Positions 1 through 9,021 are shown, numbered from the stretch's first letter. The stretch: 64,000 nt of DNA from Polycladidibacter stylochi (GCF_001562055.1 NZ_LLWE01000025.1:124001-188000); one strand, 5' to 3'. Program-made: numbers and translations. Notes: a model not told the origin generated them from the sequence alone.

Positions 1-2
1 CA

Positions 3-710
3 GCTGAGTATCAACGTCACCTAGCTGCCAGCCGAGAACGTTTGCGCAAGGGCGAACTCAAAACAAAACATGGCAATACTGATGATGCCCAGCTTACAGA
101 AGCTCAGCGCCAAGCACAGCAGGTAGCTGCAGCAAGGGCATTGGCCGCGTCTAGAGCATCCGTAACTCCGCCATCTGCCGGCCCTGCAGCAAGGGCTGCA
201 AGTGCTTTCGCAAAGCCCAACCCGCAACAAGGTGATGAGGCAGCAGCCAAAACCACTGACAGTAATCCGGTTGAAAATGCTGTAAAACTAGCGAGTGAAC
301 TACCTAAATTGCAGGTATCGGCTTCTACAAATGAAAAACAAGAATCCAAAGCGAGTGAAGCTAAAAAACACATTAACATTGATCTTGAAGAAGCTTTAAA
401 GCTTGATGTTACTGAAGAAAAAACAGCACCAGTACAGGCGAACGCAGAGCCAAAACCTGAAAGTGCTGCCAAGCAGGAAAGCACTGCCAGCGCAAAGCAA
501 ACAGACAAAGAAGACGACACAAAATCATCTCCCGATCTGGACCAACAACTGGACCTTGTAGATCATATAGAAAAGGCTTCCACACAAGAAACAAAGACAG
601 CCGACGAACAAGCTGAAGTCAAAACGACAAAAAACAAGAATGAAGACAAAGTCGCTAAAGAAATGGAACGTGAAATGGCGGACTTGCTAAACGAGCTCAA
701 CCCCCATTAA
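3..710 (+). CDS. C-terminal part of a protein before fliP (probably FliO)
   Basis: The reading frame is open to the left edge, so the gene starts outside the window; the internal TTG at 42 is not a convincing start. What is visible is a hydrophilic, low-complexity tail rich in Ala, Lys, Glu and Gln, ending in a short acidic/basic helix-like stretch (EMEREMADLLNELN). No membrane segment or catalytic motif is present. Its stop overlaps the fliP start by one base (TAATG), so the two are translationally coupled. FliO, a small membrane protein of the flagellar export gate with a variable cytoplasmic tail, commonly precedes fliP, which makes FliO the best guess. That rests on position only, because the conserved FliO part is not in the window. 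Confidence 0.5.
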   Translation, partial: AEYQRHLAASRERLRKGELKTKHGNTDDAQLTEAQRQAQQVAAARALAASRASVTPPSAGPAARAASAFAKPNPQQGDEAAAKTTDSNPVENAVKLASELPKLQVSASTNEKQESKASEAKKHINIDLEEALKLDVTEEKTAPVQANAEPKPESAAKQESTASAKQTDKEDDTKSSPDLDQQLDLVDHIEKASTQETKTADEQAEVKTTKNKNEDKVAKEMEREMADLLNELNPH

Positions 711-1483
711 TGCCAGAAAAGCAAATAAACCCAGAGATAAAAACTAGGAAAAAGCATCTCTATCTGGGTCTCTTTGCCACATTGCTGGGGCTTTACATAA
801 CCCCAGCACTTGCACAGACGATCAATATAGATTTTGGTGGTGCCAATAGCCTAACCGAGCGTGCCATGCAAATGGTTGCCATGTTGACCATACTGTCATT
901 GGCACCAAGCATTTTAATCATGGTCACCAGCTTCACGCGTATTGTGGTGGTGCTCTCGCTATTACGCTCGGCCATTGGTTTACAAACAGCGCCGCCCAAT
1001 GCTGTGATGATTTCGTTGGCTCTTTTTTTAACTGCCTTCGTTATGGAGCCAACATTCGAGCAAGCATATGACGTAGGCTTAAAGCCGCTTGCGCAAGGAA
1101 CGATCGAAATAGACCAGGCAATGGAACGTGTGGTCGAGCCGTTTCATATCTTCATGCGAACCCAAACGAGAGTAGAAGACCTTCAACTCTTTCAATCGCT
1201 CTCGCGCAAGCCAGCTCCTGAAACACCAGAGCAGATAAGCCTGCGGGTATTGGTACCAGCCTTTATGATTAGTGAGCTTCGCCGTGCATTCGAAATCGGC
1301 TTCCTGATTTATCTACCCTTCTTGATCATCGACCTTGTAATCGCTTCAATACTCATGTCTATGGGCATGATGATGCTGCCACCTGTTGTCATCTCCTTGC
1401 CCTTTAAGTTGATTTTCTTCGTGCTAATTGACGGATGGCAACTCATTGCCGGTTCACTCGTACGCAGCTTCACTGGCACTTAG
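710..1483 (+). CDS. fliP: Flagellar export gate protein FliP
   Basis: FliP is a core membrane subunit of the flagellar type III export gate (FliPQR), through which rod, hook and filament proteins leave the cytoplasm. The 257-residue product has the usual length. It has an N-terminal signal-like hydrophobic stretch (about 16-36, ending ALAQ), then hydrophobic segments around 55-75, 90-110, 195-220 and 225-250. The family-typical stretches ILIMVTSFTRIVVVLSLLR, PPNAVMISLALFLTAFVM and LVPAFMISELRRAFEIGF are all present. It overlaps the upstream gene by one base. A 200-bp gap separates it from the convergent TPR gene. No other export-gate gene lies within the window. Confidence 0.97.
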   Translation: MPEKQINPEIKTRKKHLYLGLFATLLGLYITPALAQTINIDFGGANSLTERAMQMVAMLTILSLAPSILIMVTSFTRIVVVLSLLRSAIGLQTAPPNAVMISLALFLTAFVMEPTFEQAYDVGLKPLAQGTIEIDQAMERVVEPFHIFMRTQTRVEDLQLFQSLSRKPAPETPEQISLRVLVPAFMISELRRAFEIGFLIYLPFLIIDLVIASILMSMGMMMLPPVVISLPFKLIFFVLIDGWQLIAGSLVRSFTGT

Positions 1484-1685
1484 CCATAGAGAACAACAAA
1501 GCATTCGCTCAGGTTCAATTATTGAAGATAGTTCTCAAACTACAGTAAATAAAATAAGATAAAGAGCACGCGCTGCAACTCTGGTCTTCCGCACGATCTC
1601 AGCCGATACTTTTAGTTACCACAATTGCTTTTTCGCTCATTTGAACCATAGGCAAACACCTATAATCTAGTTTCAAAAAAGCATA

Positions 1686-4600
1686 TCACTCAACCAAGTC
1701 ATCAGAGGTGACACTTGCATCGTTTTCCATGAGCACGCGTTGAGGTTGCTCCTCGTCCTGTCGCCAATATTTAGACGACAAATAATGGCGGCGATACTCG
1801 TCAAGAAAACTGTCAAGACTGTCAGCGGTTGAGACCGACTTAGCCACCTTGAGAAACTCAACACCTTTATCTTCCATAGAACGAGTTGCGACATCAAAAG
1901 CATTGGCTTGGGGGCTATCAAGCATTTTGGGACCATATTTCTGCGTCAAACGCTGAATACCAATTCTATCCTCGCCCATCGCATATGCCACTGCAGCACG
2001 CAAAATATCATGACGTTCAACTTCGTTTAACGGCGTCGGTTCGGCCCAGCGCGTACCATGCATTTTTTCCAGTTGCTCACCAGCCTTGCGCCACGACTTC
2101 ACCTCCCAAAGTGTATCAGCGCGTAAGCGATCTACATCCGTTCCATGCATGTTACGTACGAGCTCAAGCGCGAGATCAGGGCGACCGCTTTCGGCAAGGG
2201 CACGAGCCTCCACAATATTTCGCTGATGTAAGAGCGGGTCTGGCAATTGGCCTTGCCGTGTTTGGCTAAGCACGCGTAGCGCCTTCTCCGGCTTGCGATT
2301 AAGTAGGTGAACCACAGCCAAATCAGCAGCTATCTGCGCTTTGGCGGCACCTTTCAGCCGGTGATCAATTTGATGTTGCAAAATCGCCGCCGCTTGGTCC
2401 AGTAAATCCATATCGACCAAACGGTTGGCAAGCCGGCGCACCATCAAATCGCCTTGCCGTCCAGCTGGTACCAAATCACGAAAATCATAGAACAATGCCA
2501 AAGCCGTTACCGGATCCATTTGCGCCGCGCCACCACGAAGGAATAAATCGGCAAACACCTCTGCCATACGCTTTTGAATATCACGTGTAATGTCAGAATC
2601 TGGGTCAGACTGTATTGCCTGCGCCATTGCCTCAAACCCCGATCGATACTGACCTGAATTTGTTTGTAACTCCGCCAGGTATTGCAGTGTGCGCAGTTCC
2701 GTTTTATCTCCACGCCAAGAGGCTGCAAGCCCTTCAAGCGCTTTAATTGCATCTTGAATGGAGTAACTGCCATTTTGATAGTTTAGCCGTATAGAGCGTA
2801 ACGCCGCTTTGGCGGCAATGGGGCCATCACTCTCACCACTAATGTAATTATAGACCTCTAAAGCACCACTGGTTTGCCCTAGCGCCTCTGACGTTTTCGC
2901 CCTAAGAAAGTCGTAGAGTATCGATTGATCTTTGCTCACATTTTGCGGTTCAATAAACGAGAGAAATTTTTGCGCATCGCCATAGTTTCCAAGTTCCAGC
3001 TGTGTTTGCGCCCCGGCCAGATAGTAATCGGCCTGCAAGGAAAGCGGATACCGGGAAATCGCCTTTTCTGAATGACTGAGCGCAGAATAAGCACCGGCCC
3101 AATCTTCCAACTGTGCATCAGCCAAGCTCAACCAAACAGCAGCATCCGGATTGTCTTTCAATCGCTCATCATCAAGAACTTTTTTAGCCTCTAATGAACG
3201 GTGCGCCAGCACCTGAGCAGCCCCCTGCATTAAAAGATAACTGGGATCATTCGCTATTTCCGGTGAATCCTGCGCTGCCAACCCGAGCATTCCTATAGCT
3301 TCCTCGGCAAAGCCATGGGCAAGATAGAACCGCGCCATATCCTGTCGCAAGCCGGTCAGCTGATCTCCTTCAGCTGAAGCCGTGGCCACTTCAAGCGCCC
3401 TTAATTTCACAAGGAAAGCCGCATCATTTGCTGTTGTAAGAGTTGCAAACTCCAGCAAACCAGGGCGTTTTAACGCCTCCTTTGGGTCCTCATCGACAAG
3501 TTCGACCAACGTACCTTGCCGTGAAACCGCAAGTCCTCCCTCTTTCTTCAATATCAAACCATCTTTATGATGAACCAAGGCAAGACCATCGACCATGGGC
3601 ACCACTGCAACACCTTGTAAGGAGCGTAAAACAGTAGACGGTACCATGGACAATTCATGGGCAATGCCACGAACTGGTGCCAAACCAGTTGCAACAATTA
3701 TTTCGTCACCAACACGAATATCCTTAAGGCGATGAATTTTACCACTTGTTTTGAAAGAGAATTTCAGTTGGGTTTCTTTTAATTGAGATATACGCCGTTC
3801 AACATCAATTGATTTTGAAGGCGAAACCACCTTGTCTCCAACACTTAAAATCCAAGAATTTCCTTGCTCGTTTAATGACGCCAAGGCCGTTTTAACCAGT
3901 TCGAATTGCACAACAAGCGCATCGCCTTCGCGGTAACTCTTTATCGAATGGCTTAACCTACCAAGTGTTGTCCGGCTCGCCCCCAAATTAACAGTCAACG
4001 GACTATCGAACACCAACCACAAAATATCACCACGACGAAACACAGCAGCAGCAGTTGCCTCGTTAAACTCAAAGGCAAGACGGGCTATTTTATTAATGCG
4101 GCTTGCTTCCACGTTCACTCGGTTTGCCATAAAACTACTTTTCGTCGGCAACAAGCTCTCGGCGGTTAGCCTCTTATCTTTACGGCTGTCCTGCTGTTTG
4201 TTAAGGCCATCCTGCTGTGGCGTATTTGCAGCATTTTCCGGCACATCAAGCCGCTCAGTATTTACAGCAGCCGAAGTTTCAACTTTACTCGTCTCAATTG
4301 GCTTTTCCGGTGCAGGAGTACTTTTTTTATCAACCTTCTCAATAGGTTGACCTTTTTCAGTTTGAGCCATATCCAAGGCCGATTGCCTCGTCGTTGCTTG
4401 CTCTTCGTTTAGTTGATTAGAACTCTGCTGAAGCGCGTTTTCATCACTTAGAGCTTCACTCCCCGCCAAGATTATTCCTATCAAATCATCCTGTTTAGGT
4501 CTTGGTTGTGGTACACCATCCAAGTTTTGTTTCACCAAAACAGTTTCATCACTAGGTGTTGCATCTGGCAATGTTTCTGGAGGGGTCAATTCCGGCCCAT

Positions 4601-5756
4601 TACCATAATTTTGCACTGCCTTAACTGGCAACCCCTGATTGCCTTCAGCTCCCAACAGGTTCATTGGCGGTTTTGGTGCAGGGGGGGCTTTTTTCTGTAT
4701 CGGGTCTACCGGCGGTGCCACAGGTTGAGCCAAATCGCCACCACTTACTGGCGCAGAGGGAAGCTGCTCACCTAAAGAAATGACAAGCCCCTGTGCCTCT
4801 TCAATTTGCTTCTCATCAGGAGCAACGGCCTCATTAATGATTTGGTTAGCTTCATCTTGAGGTGTGACACGCTTTGGGGTCACGTCAATAACATAACTTT
4901 GCCCTTCTCTGAAAGCACGTAAATCGGCCGTTGGATCCAGACGCATACGAAAGAAAAGCTCGTTATTCTCGTTAAAACTACTAACCTTCTTAATCCCGTT
5001 AGGTGGGTCCGCAACAATCTGCGAAATATCCAACTTAACATCGTGATTAAAAATAACCTGTGCCATGTCTTCATTACGCACAAACGAGCTTTTAAAAGGA
5101 ACGTTCCAGTCAAAAACCAGTCTTGAGAAAGTTGGGTGAACACCCACGTTCAACCGCACTTCTGGTAGTAAACGCCGCTTTTTACTGCCTTCAAGCTCAT
5201 GTACACGCTTCAACGCCGCATCAGCACGCCGCGCTAAATCAGCAACCACATCCTTCGGCAGTGCTGGCGGCATACCCGTCCAGCTCAATGGCAAGAGGTC
5301 AATAAACAGCTTCTCGCCTGCTTCCATACTGTTGATTGTAACAGATTGCTTGAGTGCAAAGCGCAAAGCCGTGCCATCAGGATCGCGTCTGGCAATAGAA
5401 ATATAGTCTTTAAGCGCCCCGGGAACATCATCAACATTTACATCAATGCCCTTCGGAAAAGCCAGCTTCAACACACCTGAGTTGATCGAAGCCTCGTAGC
5501 TTGGCAAAAGTGTGCGGTCGGTAAAGCTAAGGACAATGCGTGCAAAACCTTGTTCTTCTTGTGCTCGTATCTTTGCTGGCATGGCAGCAAACGCACACGT
5601 AAAGCCAGTAAAGCTAATGGCAAATAATACAATGGCGAATCTAAGCAAAGAGCCCACGACTTGGGCATGGCGCAACTGCACAGCCCCCCATACACGAAGT
5701 GTGTTCTCGCAATCATTTGATTTTATCAGCTCGTTCACCACACCAACTTCTTTCAC
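1686..5756 (-). CDS. Large exported TPR protein of the motE operon
   Basis: The predicted product has 1356 residues. A hydrophobic stretch near residues 38-58 (LLRFAIVLFAISFTGFTCAFAA) looks like a late signal sequence, so the true start may lie downstream of the GTG at 5756. Three beta-rich segments resembling AMIN-type domains can be seen near residues 65-175, 195-295 and 550-640, separated by a long Pro/Gln/Glu/Ser-rich linker (about 310-530). The C-terminal half (about 790-1310) is helical with TPR-like repeats. It is the last gene of the fliL-fliM-DUF6468-motE run, 55 bp after motE. In Sinorhizobium MotE is the periplasmic chaperone of MotC, so this protein may be a periplasmic partner of the motor, but MotC is much shorter and I see no clear sequence match. 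Function is otherwise unknown. Confidence 0.85.
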   Translation of the reverse strand: MKEVGVVNELIKSNDCENTLRVWGAVQLRHAQVVGSLLRFAIVLFAISFTGFTCAFAAMPAKIRAQEEQGFARIVLSFTDRTLLPSYEASINSGVLKLAFPKGIDVNVDDVPGALKDYISIARRDPDGTALRFALKQSVTINSMEAGEKLFIDLLPLSWTGMPPALPKDVVADLARRADAALKRVHELEGSKKRRLLPEVRLNVGVHPTFSRLVFDWNVPFKSSFVRNEDMAQVIFNHDVKLDISQIVADPPNGIKKVSSFNENNELFFRMRLDPTADLRAFREGQSYVIDVTPKRVTPQDEANQIINEAVAPDEKQIEEAQGLVISLGEQLPSAPVSGGDLAQPVAPPVDPIQKKAPPAPKPPMNLLGAEGNQGLPVKAVQNYGNGPELTPPETLPDATPSDETVLVKQNLDGVPQPRPKQDDLIGIILAGSEALSDENALQQSSNQLNEEQATTRQSALDMAQTEKGQPIEKVDKKSTPAPEKPIETSKVETSAAVNTERLDVPENAANTPQQDGLNKQQDSRKDKRLTAESLLPTKSSFMANRVNVEASRINKIARLAFEFNEATAAAVFRRGDILWLVFDSPLTVNLGASRTTLGRLSHSIKSYREGDALVVQFELVKTALASLNEQGNSWILSVGDKVVSPSKSIDVERRISQLKETQLKFSFKTSGKIHRLKDIRVGDEIIVATGLAPVRGIAHELSMVPSTVLRSLQGVAVVPMVDGLALVHHKDGLILKKEGGLAVSRQGTLVELVDEDPKEALKRPGLLEFATLTTANDAAFLVKLRALEVATASAEGDQLTGLRQDMARFYLAHGFAEEAIGMLGLAAQDSPEIANDPSYLLMQGAAQVLAHRSLEAKKVLDDERLKDNPDAAVWLSLADAQLEDWAGAYSALSHSEKAISRYPLSLQADYYLAGAQTQLELGNYGDAQKFLSFIEPQNVSKDQSILYDFLRAKTSEALGQTSGALEVYNYISGESDGPIAAKAALRSIRLNYQNGSYSIQDAIKALEGLAASWRGDKTELRTLQYLAELQTNSGQYRSGFEAMAQAIQSDPDSDITRDIQKRMAEVFADLFLRGGAAQMDPVTALALFYDFRDLVPAGRQGDLMVRRLANRLVDMDLLDQAAAILQHQIDHRLKGAAKAQIAADLAVVHLLNRKPEKALRVLSQTRQGQLPDPLLHQRNIVEARALAESGRPDLALELVRNMHGTDVDRLRADTLWEVKSWRKAGEQLEKMHGTRWAEPTPLNEVERHDILRAAVAYAMGEDRIGIQRLTQKYGPKMLDSPQANAFDVATRSMEDKGVEFLKVAKSVSTADSLDSFLDEYRRHYLSSKYWRQDEEQPQRVLMENDASVTSDDLVE

Positions 5757-5811
5757 AAGCCGCCAAGCCTAATAACAGCTAACCCGTTCAAATACATAGA
5801 AACCCAGTGGC

Positions 5812-6531
5812 TTATTTGCCTTCAATTTTCGGCAGCATAGCCGTTCCCACTTTTTTAACCTTCAACCCACCAGAAGCCAGTGCAATGGTTAGCCGCTCCG
5901 CTACAGCCGGGTCCATCTCGGCCAATACATCAGCCATTTTCCTTGGCTGCATTTTTTTAACCACTTCAATTAGAATAGACATTTCAAGCCGATTAAAAAT
6001 GCGCGCGGCATTCTTGGCTTTCATGCTTTCGTAAATTTTCACCAAATCCAGAATTTGCTGGTTTTTCTCTTCTTTTTCTTGCTTTTTCGTAGTGACAACC
6101 GTTTTTTCAAGCGCTTTCAACTCAAGCATCTTTTTATTCAAACGCTCTTCAGTTGCCTGCAACATCTGCTCACGTAAATCCAGCTGCTGCTCCCGCTTGT
6201 TAAGCTCATCGCGGCGTTCACCCAAACTGCTCAACACAGCTCGCTCAGAAGGTGAAGCCCCAATGTCTTCCACCATATTCTTTGGCCCATCGACACGGCG
6301 AATGACATCCTGCTCATTCGCTTGGCTAGCCTCCCGAGCATTTTCACCCGCTGCTTCACTTTGGGCTACGAGATCACCGTCCGCCGAAGATGCCTCGCGA
6401 ATATCTTGCTGCGCCACCGCAGAACGTGCGAAACCAACCTCGTACTTGTCTTCAAGTACAAGACCAAGGATTTTAAGTAGAAGTAAAGCGCTGCCAGCAA
6501 AAGCAACAATAGGTAACAATCTAATCTTCAC
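5812..6531 (-). CDS. motE: MotE family flagellar protein
   Basis: MotE (COG3334) is a periplasmic protein needed for motility in rhizobia, described as a chaperone for MotC. The 239-residue product has an N-terminal membrane anchor or signal (residues about 5-22), an acidic linker, a coiled coil around 95-150 (ELNKREQQLDLREQML) and a C-terminal MgtE-N-like helical domain from about 165, including the segment KIYESMKAKNAARIFNRLE. The start is GTG, overlapping the stop of the DUF6468 gene by four bases (GTGA). The gene therefore belongs to the fliL-to-TPR operon and is probably translated by coupling. Confidence 0.9.
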   Translation of the reverse strand: MKIRLLPIVAFAGSALLLLKILGLVLEDKYEVGFARSAVAQQDIREASSADGDLVAQSEAAGENAREASQANEQDVIRRVDGPKNMVEDIGASPSERAVLSSLGERRDELNKREQQLDLREQMLQATEERLNKKMLELKALEKTVVTTKKQEKEEKNQQILDLVKIYESMKAKNAARIFNRLEMSILIEVVKKMQPRKMADVLAEMDPAVAERLTIALASGGLKVKKVGTAMLPKIEGK

Positions 6532-7085
6532 GCGCTGCGACCCCCTGCCCTACGCCGGTATTGTTCCAGGCGCGATGCAGTTTCATTAGCAGCCCGGCGC
6601 AAATCACTCGTAACACGCTTACGCGGTGTATAGGATGTCTCAAACTCAGGCGCAGTTTCCAAAGGAGCGCGTAAATTATCATCCTCTCGTTTTTCTTGCT
6701 GCCGATTGTGCTGCTGAGCCTCTTGGCGCTGCTTTGGTGCTTCACTATGGCTTTTCGCGCTTGCCTTTGCCTTTTCTGCAACACGGTCAATCCGCCCGAG
6801 AACTTCTTCCCCGTCATCCAGTTGTTCGGAGAGCTTCTTGGAAACGGCTTCAGCCTCGCCCAGCCGCACACCAAGTGTTCGATCAGCACTACCTGCCGTT
6901 GATTTAAGGCCCATAATGGCACGCTCGGCAATTTCCGTCGCCGTTATCAACTCGCCAATAGTCGCCCGCAAAGAAGCCTCATCAGAGCGTAGCCCCTTTA
7001 AGCGCTTGTTCAATGTCCAACAATAGCCAATGGTAATAACCAGAAGCACGGCAACAACACTTTCAACAATCAAACCCAGTTGCAT
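6528..7085 (-). CDS. DUF6468 flagellar-operon protein
   Basis: The 185-residue protein has one N-terminal transmembrane helix (about residues 5-24, VESVVAVLLVITIGYCWTL). A predicted cytoplasmic or periplasmic helical region follows, then a Gln/Arg/Glu-rich tail. The segment after the helix (LNKRLKGLRSDEASLRATI, then a conserved GELITAT) is typical of DUF6468 proteins found beside fliM in alphaproteobacteria. The biochemical role is unknown. Its start overlaps the fliM stop by one base and its stop overlaps motE by four, so it is an integral member of this operon. A part in motor or switch assembly is inference from position. Confidence 0.85.
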   Translation of the reverse strand: MQLGLIVESVVAVLLVITIGYCWTLNKRLKGLRSDEASLRATIGELITATEIAERAIMGLKSTAGSADRTLGVRLGEAEAVSKKLSEQLDDGEEVLGRIDRVAEKAKASAKSHSEAPKQRQEAQQHNRQQEKREDDNLRAPLETAPEFETSYTPRKRVTSDLRRAANETASRLEQYRRRAGGRSA

Positions 7086-8257
7086 TAGGTATGCTCCTCA
7101 TCACTACGCATAGACTTTTCAAAGGCTGCTAGAGTCATTTTTGGTTGCCGTAATCGGCGCGAAATTTCCACGGATACATTGGAACCAACGGAGCCTGGAA
7201 CTCCCTCGGTAAGTGGTATGCCACCGCTTTTAATTGCAATCGGGTCTTTGGGCCCCACGTCAAATACCAGTGTTTGCCCAACTTCAAACCCCATAACCCG
7301 TCTGAGTGAAATCTGGCTTTCATAAAGCACCGCGTCCACATTCACTTCAGAGCTGTAAACCTCGCTTGCCAAATGCTCTTCCCAAATGGAATCACGCCCG
7401 AGTTTTTCGCCCATGAACATTTGCAGGAGTAACTCGCGGATAGGCTCCAGTGTGGCATACGGCAATAAAATCTCGACTTTACCGCCACGATCTTCCATAT
7501 CAATGCGTAGCTCAACAAGGATTGCCGCATTGGCCGGTCGCGAAATTGCCGCAAAACGTGGGTTGGTCTCCAAGCGCTCAAGCGGTAGCTTAACGGGTGA
7601 CAATGGCTCAAAAGCATGCTCGGCATCGGCCAGAATGATTTCAATCATCTGACGCACCAAATTACTTTCAATCGTCGTATAAGGGCGCCCCTCAACGCGA
7701 ATGGTGCTAGAGCCGCGCCCGCCACCGAGCAAAACATCAATAACAGAGTAGATCAGCGAAGACTCAACTGTAACCAAGCCAAAGCCATCCCACTCATTGG
7801 CTTTAAAAACCCCGAGAATCGCAGGCAAAGGAATCGAGTTCAGGTAGTCTCCAAAACGGACTGAATTAATTGAATCCAGCGAAACCTCAACATTATCTGA
7901 TGTAAAATTGCGCAGAGAAGTTGTCGTCAAACGCACCAAACGGTCAAAAACAATCTCAAGCATCGGCAAGCGTTCATAAGAAACCATTGCCGAATTAATG
8001 AGTGCCCGAATGCCGCTTTCATTGCCACTAAGCGTTTCATCAATATTAAAGCCAAGAAGATTATCAATTTCTTCCTGATTGAGAACGCGGTCCGCACCAC
8101 GCCCATTATTTTCATTTTCGCCGTCGTCTTCATCAACCAGAGCAGCCCACTGAGCCGCAATATCCTCAGCGTTGCCCGCCCCTTGTTCTTCGAGGGCAGC
8201 ACCCCAGGCAGCAGCCAAGTCATCGTCATCTTCTTCAGGTTGCGTATTATCTGACAT
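7085..8257 (-). CDS. fliM: Flagellar motor switch protein FliM
   Basis: FliM is the middle subunit of the C-ring; it binds phosphorylated CheY and sets the direction of rotation. The 390-residue product is longer than the usual 330 because of an acidic N-terminus (residues 1-58). This leads to the conserved LNQEEIDNLLGF motif, a CheC-like middle domain (about 95-290) and a C-terminal SpoA-like domain (about 310-380). The canonical extreme N-terminal EIDALL-type CheY-binding peptide is thus displaced inward by about 60 residues. The gene starts 9 bp after fliL and overlaps the DUF6468 gene by one base. Confidence 0.96.
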   Translation of the reverse strand: MSDNTQPEEDDDDLAAAWGAALEEQGAGNAEDIAAQWAALVDEDDGENENNGRGADRVLNQEEIDNLLGFNIDETLSGNESGIRALINSAMVSYERLPMLEIVFDRLVRLTTTSLRNFTSDNVEVSLDSINSVRFGDYLNSIPLPAILGVFKANEWDGFGLVTVESSLIYSVIDVLLGGGRGSSTIRVEGRPYTTIESNLVRQMIEIILADAEHAFEPLSPVKLPLERLETNPRFAAISRPANAAILVELRIDMEDRGGKVEILLPYATLEPIRELLLQMFMGEKLGRDSIWEEHLASEVYSSEVNVDAVLYESQISLRRVMGFEVGQTLVFDVGPKDPIAIKSGGIPLTEGVPGSVGSNVSVEISRRLRQPKMTLAAFEKSMRSDEEHT

Positions 8258-8266
8258 TACGCCACC

Positions 8267-8740
8267 TCACTGAATCAGTATTTCTTTAAAAAGAATACCA
8301 TCCACACGCGCCGGATATACCGCTACATTTATGCGCCGAAGAAGCTGTTCTTTTAACCGAAACAAACCTGCTGACCCTTCAAGGTCTGCAGGGCGTAATT
8401 CACGAAGATAAATCTGGAAAGCATCCATGATACGAGGCAGAAATGGCTCGACCTGATCAATCATCTCCCGGCTTTCCATTTCAAGCGCAATGCGAACTTT
8501 AAGGTAAGTGAGTTGCCCTTCTGTTGAAAGGTTAACCAGCATCTCCGGCAAATCGTAGAAAACGACAGGTTTTCGCTCTTCTGTTCCCTCAATCAGCTGA
8601 TTATCAGAGCTAAACCAGCCTAAACTGTAGGCTGTCCCAGCAAGAAGACACAGCAAACCAAGCGCTATCGCTCCATAACGAACGAAGCCATTGCGCTTGC
8701 CTTTCTTTAAGCCTTCATCTTCTTGCGTTACATCACTCAT
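8267..8740 (-). CDS. fliL: Flagellar basal-body protein FliL
   Basis: FliL is a single-pass inner-membrane protein that associates with the stator and supports torque. The 157-residue product has a short charged N-terminus, one transmembrane helix (about 22-44) and a periplasmic FliL domain. That domain carries family-typical stretches such as FYDLPEMLVNLS, YLKVRIALEME and the C-terminal FKEILIQ. It is the first gene of the leftward operon that continues into fliM, DUF6468, motE and the TPR gene. Its promoter region is shared with divergent flgF and holds seven TTAA tetramers in 55 bp, but no exact sigma-54 element on this strand. Confidence 0.95.
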   Translation of the reverse strand: MSDVTQEDEGLKKGKRNGFVRYGAIALGLLCLLAGTAYSLGWFSSDNQLIEGTEERKPVVFYDLPEMLVNLSTEGQLTYLKVRIALEMESREMIDQVEPFLPRIMDAFQIYLRELRPADLEGSAGLFRLKEQLLRRINVAVYPARVDGILFKEILIQ

Positions 8741-8829
8741 AAATGCCCCAACTACAACAACGTTAAATTAATTTGCATTAACTTAATTTTTTTCATTAAC
8801 CATTTTTAACAGTTTAACCGCAAATCACC

Positions 8830-8850
8830 AGTAGGCAGTTCCTACCTACT
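8830..8850. promoter_or_regulatory. Dyad AGTAGG-N9-CCTACT, candidate enhancer for flgF
   Basis: A perfect 6-bp inverted repeat with a 9-bp spacer lies about 80-100 bp upstream of the flgF sigma-54 promoter. That is the usual place for an NtrC/FlbD-type activator. The same architecture (ACTAGG-N9-CCTAGT), with spacer similarity xAGxxxCTA, occurs upstream of the flgE sigma-54 promoter. A further half-site AGTAGGC lies at 8861-8867 and GCCTACT near 8958. The identity of the binding protein is inferred. Confidence 0.6.
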
Positions 8851-8930
8851 AACAATTTTTAGTAGGCAAAAACTGTTTATTTCTACCGAACTACCGTAAA
8901 GGACCCCATATTTTTTGCCGTTAAGTAGTT

Positions 8931-8946
8931 TGGCACGCAATTTGCT
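8931..8946 (+). promoter_or_regulatory. Sigma-54 promoter of flgF operon
   Basis: The sequence TGGCACGCAATTTGCT matches the -24/-12 consensus TGGCACG-N4-TTGCW at every defined position, with the required GG-N10-GC spacing (GG 8932-8933, GC 8944-8945). Transcription would start near 8957, about 65 nt before the flgF start codon. In Caulobacter, RpoN with FlbD and FliX drives hook and rod genes, and fliX is present 4 kb downstream. Confidence 0.9.
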
Positions 8947-8968
8947 AATTAGTTAACGCCTACTGGTT

Positions 8969-8986
8969 CGCCTCTGGGGAGAGGCG
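8969..8986 (+). promoter_or_regulatory. Hairpin in flgF 5' leader
   Basis: A perfect 7-bp stem (CGCCTCT / AGAGGCG) closed by a GGGG loop begins about 12 nt after the expected sigma-54 start and ends 35 nt before the flgF ATG. It may stabilise the mRNA 5' end or affect translation. There is no T-run, so it is not a terminator. Confidence 0.55.
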
Positions 8987-9021
8987 TGAACACCATTCAG
9001 GCATTTGCTGGGGAGCAAAAA

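Noticed and set aside
1484-1685. Small hairpin ATAGG-CAAACA-CCTAT as a terminator between fliP and the TPR gene
   Set aside because: The 5-bp stem is weak and no T-run follows on the strand that would need it.
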